Of a stretch of DNA of 64,000 nucleotides, positions 62,477 to 64,000 are shown in pieces; position 1 is the first letter of the stretch; every line of letters begins with the position of its first letter. The position numbers and the translations under genes were made by a program. The stretch is from Carya illinoinensis (taxonomy: Eukaryota; Streptophyta; Magnoliopsida; Fagales; Juglandaceae). The notes beneath the pieces were generated by a model. It was not told where the DNA came from and searched no databases. It saw only the letters and a program-made list of their open reading frames with translations. Where the stretch lies: positions 33,726,754 through 33,790,753 of the forward strand of contig NC_056765.1 in the NCBI RefSeq assembly GCF_018687715.1, in the 5' to 3' direction.

Positions 62477-62572
62477 CTGAACCAAACACACAACCCATGA
62501 AATCCAAAAAAAGCAAAGAAAGACCAATTACACCAAAAATTAAATCCAACTTGAAATTAATTTAATCCATAC
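62477..62572 (-). other. Putative 96-bp intron between gag and pol, copy B
   Basis: On the minus strand it starts GTATGG and ends TTTGGTTCAG, with a pyrimidine-rich stretch (tctttctttgctttttttgg) upstream of the acceptor. The in-frame stop TAA follows three codons after the codon spanning the donor. Both gag and pol lie in the same frame, so splicing and readthrough would both keep phase. The matching borders and length in copy A favour an intron. Confidence 0.62.
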
Positions 62573-63833
62573 CTGTGATTACTCCAGCATCATGGGTCGC
62601 TGGTGCCTCATCATCCACCTCTCCGGGTGTGACAGCATAAACCCGAGCTTGCACTGTTTGCCTCGGGTTGGTCCTTCCACCGCGCCTACCTCCACGGCTC
62701 CCTTGGGCTATTCGTGTACATTCTCGGGCAATGTGACCCTGCTGGCCACAACTATAACATCGAACCCCACCAGAAGTGCACTCGCCCACATGGGCTCTAT
62801 TACAAACTCCACAAACAGGTACACGTCCTCCCATGCGAACACTTGAGGATGCTTGCGGTCGTGTCCCGGACCGCTGAACAAACTTCTGGGGCGAACCCGA
62901 GCTGCTTCCTTCACCAGAAAAACTCCGCCTCTTTTGCCCTGGAGGGGAGCCCATACTCAGATTATTTTCCCGCTCTATAAGGGTGGCCACATCCACTAAC
63001 TCCTGGAAAGTGGATATCCGATGGCTGACCACCAAACGGCGTATATCAGGGCGTAGTCCCTCCTGAAAACGCTCAGCTCGCAGCTCCTCTGTGGCAACAA
63101 GATGAGGAGCAAATCGCTCAAGTTCTATGAACCTCCGGGCGTATTGTTCCACTGTTGCGCCCCCTTGGACCAGGTTGGAGAACTCTCTTGCCTTTTGCTT
63201 TCTTACCGATGCGGGAAAGAAGCGGTCATTAAACTCCTTCTTGAAACGCTGCCAGGTCACTGCATCGAAAGATCCCAATTCAGATTCCAGCATCACCCTC
63301 CTGGTATCCCACCAATCAGAAGCGATACCCTGCAAAAGATAGCTGGCGTAGAGTACTTGCTGAGCTTCAGTGCATCCACACACCTCAAAGGTTTTCTCCA
63401 GATCTTTGATCCATTTTCCAGCCTGAAGAGGATCCTCATTTCCAGTAAAGTGTGGAGTCCGATGCGCTAGGAAGCGCTCATAGGTGCATCCGGCTTGCAC
63501 CATGCTACTGGACCCTCCTGGATACATCCAAGGTCCTCCCTGATATGGCCAAGGACCTCCTGGTTGGGGCCAATACCCTCCTTGTTGTGGACAGGGTCCT
63601 CCTGGTGGTGGATAAGGCCCTCCTGGTGGTGGATAAGGCCCTCCTTGTGGTGGCCAAGGACCCCCTTGTTGTGGCCAAGGTCCTTGTGGTGGCCAAGGCC
63701 CTGTCTGTTGCGGCCTAATATTCTGTTGCATGAACTCCGTCATCTGCCGTATTGCTTCGGCTATGGAGTCATCTCTGGAGGTATTGTCTTGAGGTTCCTG
63801 AGTATTTTTCCTTGGTCTTCCTGGTCTCCCCAT
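62562..63833 (-). CDS. gag: gag of copy B, 423 aa, with Trp-Pro-Gly-Gln heptads
   Basis: ATG at 63833 (MGRPGRPRKNTQ); the first 15 residues are basic. Residues about 46-107 are an array of GPWPQQG-like heptads, a low-complexity segment unusual for the family as I know it. The gag core follows (TPHFTGNEDPLQAGKWIKDL, with a conserved W-W-D motif near residue 175). A C-rich finger-like motif CGVCNRAHVGEC is followed by a CCHC zinc knuckle CYSCGQQGHIAREC (about residues 360-375), then an Arg/Gly-rich segment. It ends GVITGMD at a TAA inside the putative intron. Unspliced RNA would yield this Gag alone. Confidence 0.93.
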   Translation of the reverse strand: MGRPGRPRKNTQEPQDNTSRDDSIAEAIRQMTEFMQQNIRPQQTGPWPPQGPWPQQGGPWPPQGGPYPPPGGPYPPPGGPCPQQGGYWPQPGGPWPYQGGPWMYPGGSSSMVQAGCTYERFLAHRTPHFTGNEDPLQAGKWIKDLEKTFEVCGCTEAQQVLYASYLLQGIASDWWDTRRVMLESELGSFDAVTWQRFKKEFNDRFFPASVRKQKAREFSNLVQGGATVEQYARRFIELERFAPHLVATEELRAERFQEGLRPDIRRLVVSHRISTFQELVDVATLIERENNLSMGSPPGQKRRSFSGEGSSSGSPQKFVQRSGTRPQASSSVRMGGRVPVCGVCNRAHVGECTSGGVRCYSCGQQGHIARECTRIAQGSRGGRRGGRTNPRQTVQARVYAVTPGEVDDEAPATHDAGVITGMD

Positions 63834-64000
63834 ATTCCTGTCTCAACACTACTCTTGACCCTCCTTTAAGAAAACAAAAAAAAACATCATAAAACCAACA
63901 AAACAAAACAGCACCACGCAGCAAGAAACAAAAGAAGCCAGCATGTTAAAACATAACTAAATAAATAAAAACAAGCAAACAAGCTCAAACAAATAAACAA
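63834..64000 (-). other. Leader of copy B upstream of gag (cut by window edge)
   Basis: A/C-rich on the plus strand (T/G-rich on the coding strand), corresponding to 35930-36091 of copy A. The primer site and 5' LTR lie beyond position 64000. Confidence 0.85.

Larger units (their letters stand above)
56582..64000 (-). mobile_element. Ty3/gypsy Tekay-type chromovirus, copy B (coding intact)
   Basis: Same family as copy A, opposite orientation, running off the right edge inside the leader upstream of gag. Visible parts, reading leftward: leader (63834-64000), gag, putative intron, pol, hairpin, purine tract (58977-58989), 3' LTR (56582-58976). Gag and pol have no stop or frameshift apart from the stop within the putative intron. 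The five bases beside the left end are GTAGG, so GTAGG would be expected beyond the 5' LTR. The clean coding sequence suggests a much more recent insertion than copy A, possibly still able to transpose. Confidence 0.95.

Noticed and set aside
63495..63869. Plus-strand Trp/Ser/Pro-rich frame opposite gag
   Set aside because: Antisense shadow of the GPWPQQG heptad array; the opposite strand is the real gag.

Overview
This window is plant nuclear DNA. It contains intron-bearing genes, a nuclear gene for a chloroplast-targeted thylakoid protein (MET1/ZKT type), a large PPR gene of the plant-specific E class, and nested plant LTR retrotransposons and LINEs. AT-rich intergenic DNA and several decayed MITE-like repeats suggest a woody eudicot. 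The exact taxon cannot be read from the sequence.

Layout. Positions 1-5990 are AT-rich with no assignable gene; a few exon-like stretches lie on the minus strand. Positions 6000-12275 hold a decayed copia RT fragment and two decayed L1-type LINEs lying tail to tail. Positions 12982-17437 are a decayed Ty1/copia element. Positions 18026-20655 (minus) are an intact seven-exon gene for a MET1-like PDZ-TPR thylakoid protein, predicted at 337 aa. Positions 21125-24366 are a MITE-like repeat interrupted by a second copia remnant. Positions 25640-26800 are a Tat-like gypsy integrase remnant. Positions 26814-33551 are a mosaic of GGAGTC-rich repeats, AT-rich minisatellite, an LTR fragment and host-gene debris (a SET-domain methyltransferase pseudogene and a MORN-repeat fragment).

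Positions 33764-43012 are a complete but inactivated Ty3/gypsy chromovirus of Tekay/Del type (copy A) with both LTRs and a TTATA target duplication. Positions 44402-49983 (minus) are an older, different chromovirus with both LTRs. Positions 51502-53790 are an intact PPR gene. Positions 54950-56581 are a copia remnant (minus). From 56582 to the right edge there is a second Tekay-type element (copy B, minus) with intact gag and pol frames; its 5' LTR lies outside the window.

Most notable observation: in both Tekay copies gag and pol are separated by a 96-bp T-rich segment with GT...AG ends, no homologous peptide, and an in-frame stop just after the donor. Removing it joins gag and pol in frame at the same point in both copies. 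This looks like a small retained/spliced intron that could set the Gag to Gag-Pol ratio. It is a prediction from sequence only. The only intact host genes I can support are the MET1-like gene and the PPR gene; both products are predicted to work in organelles.
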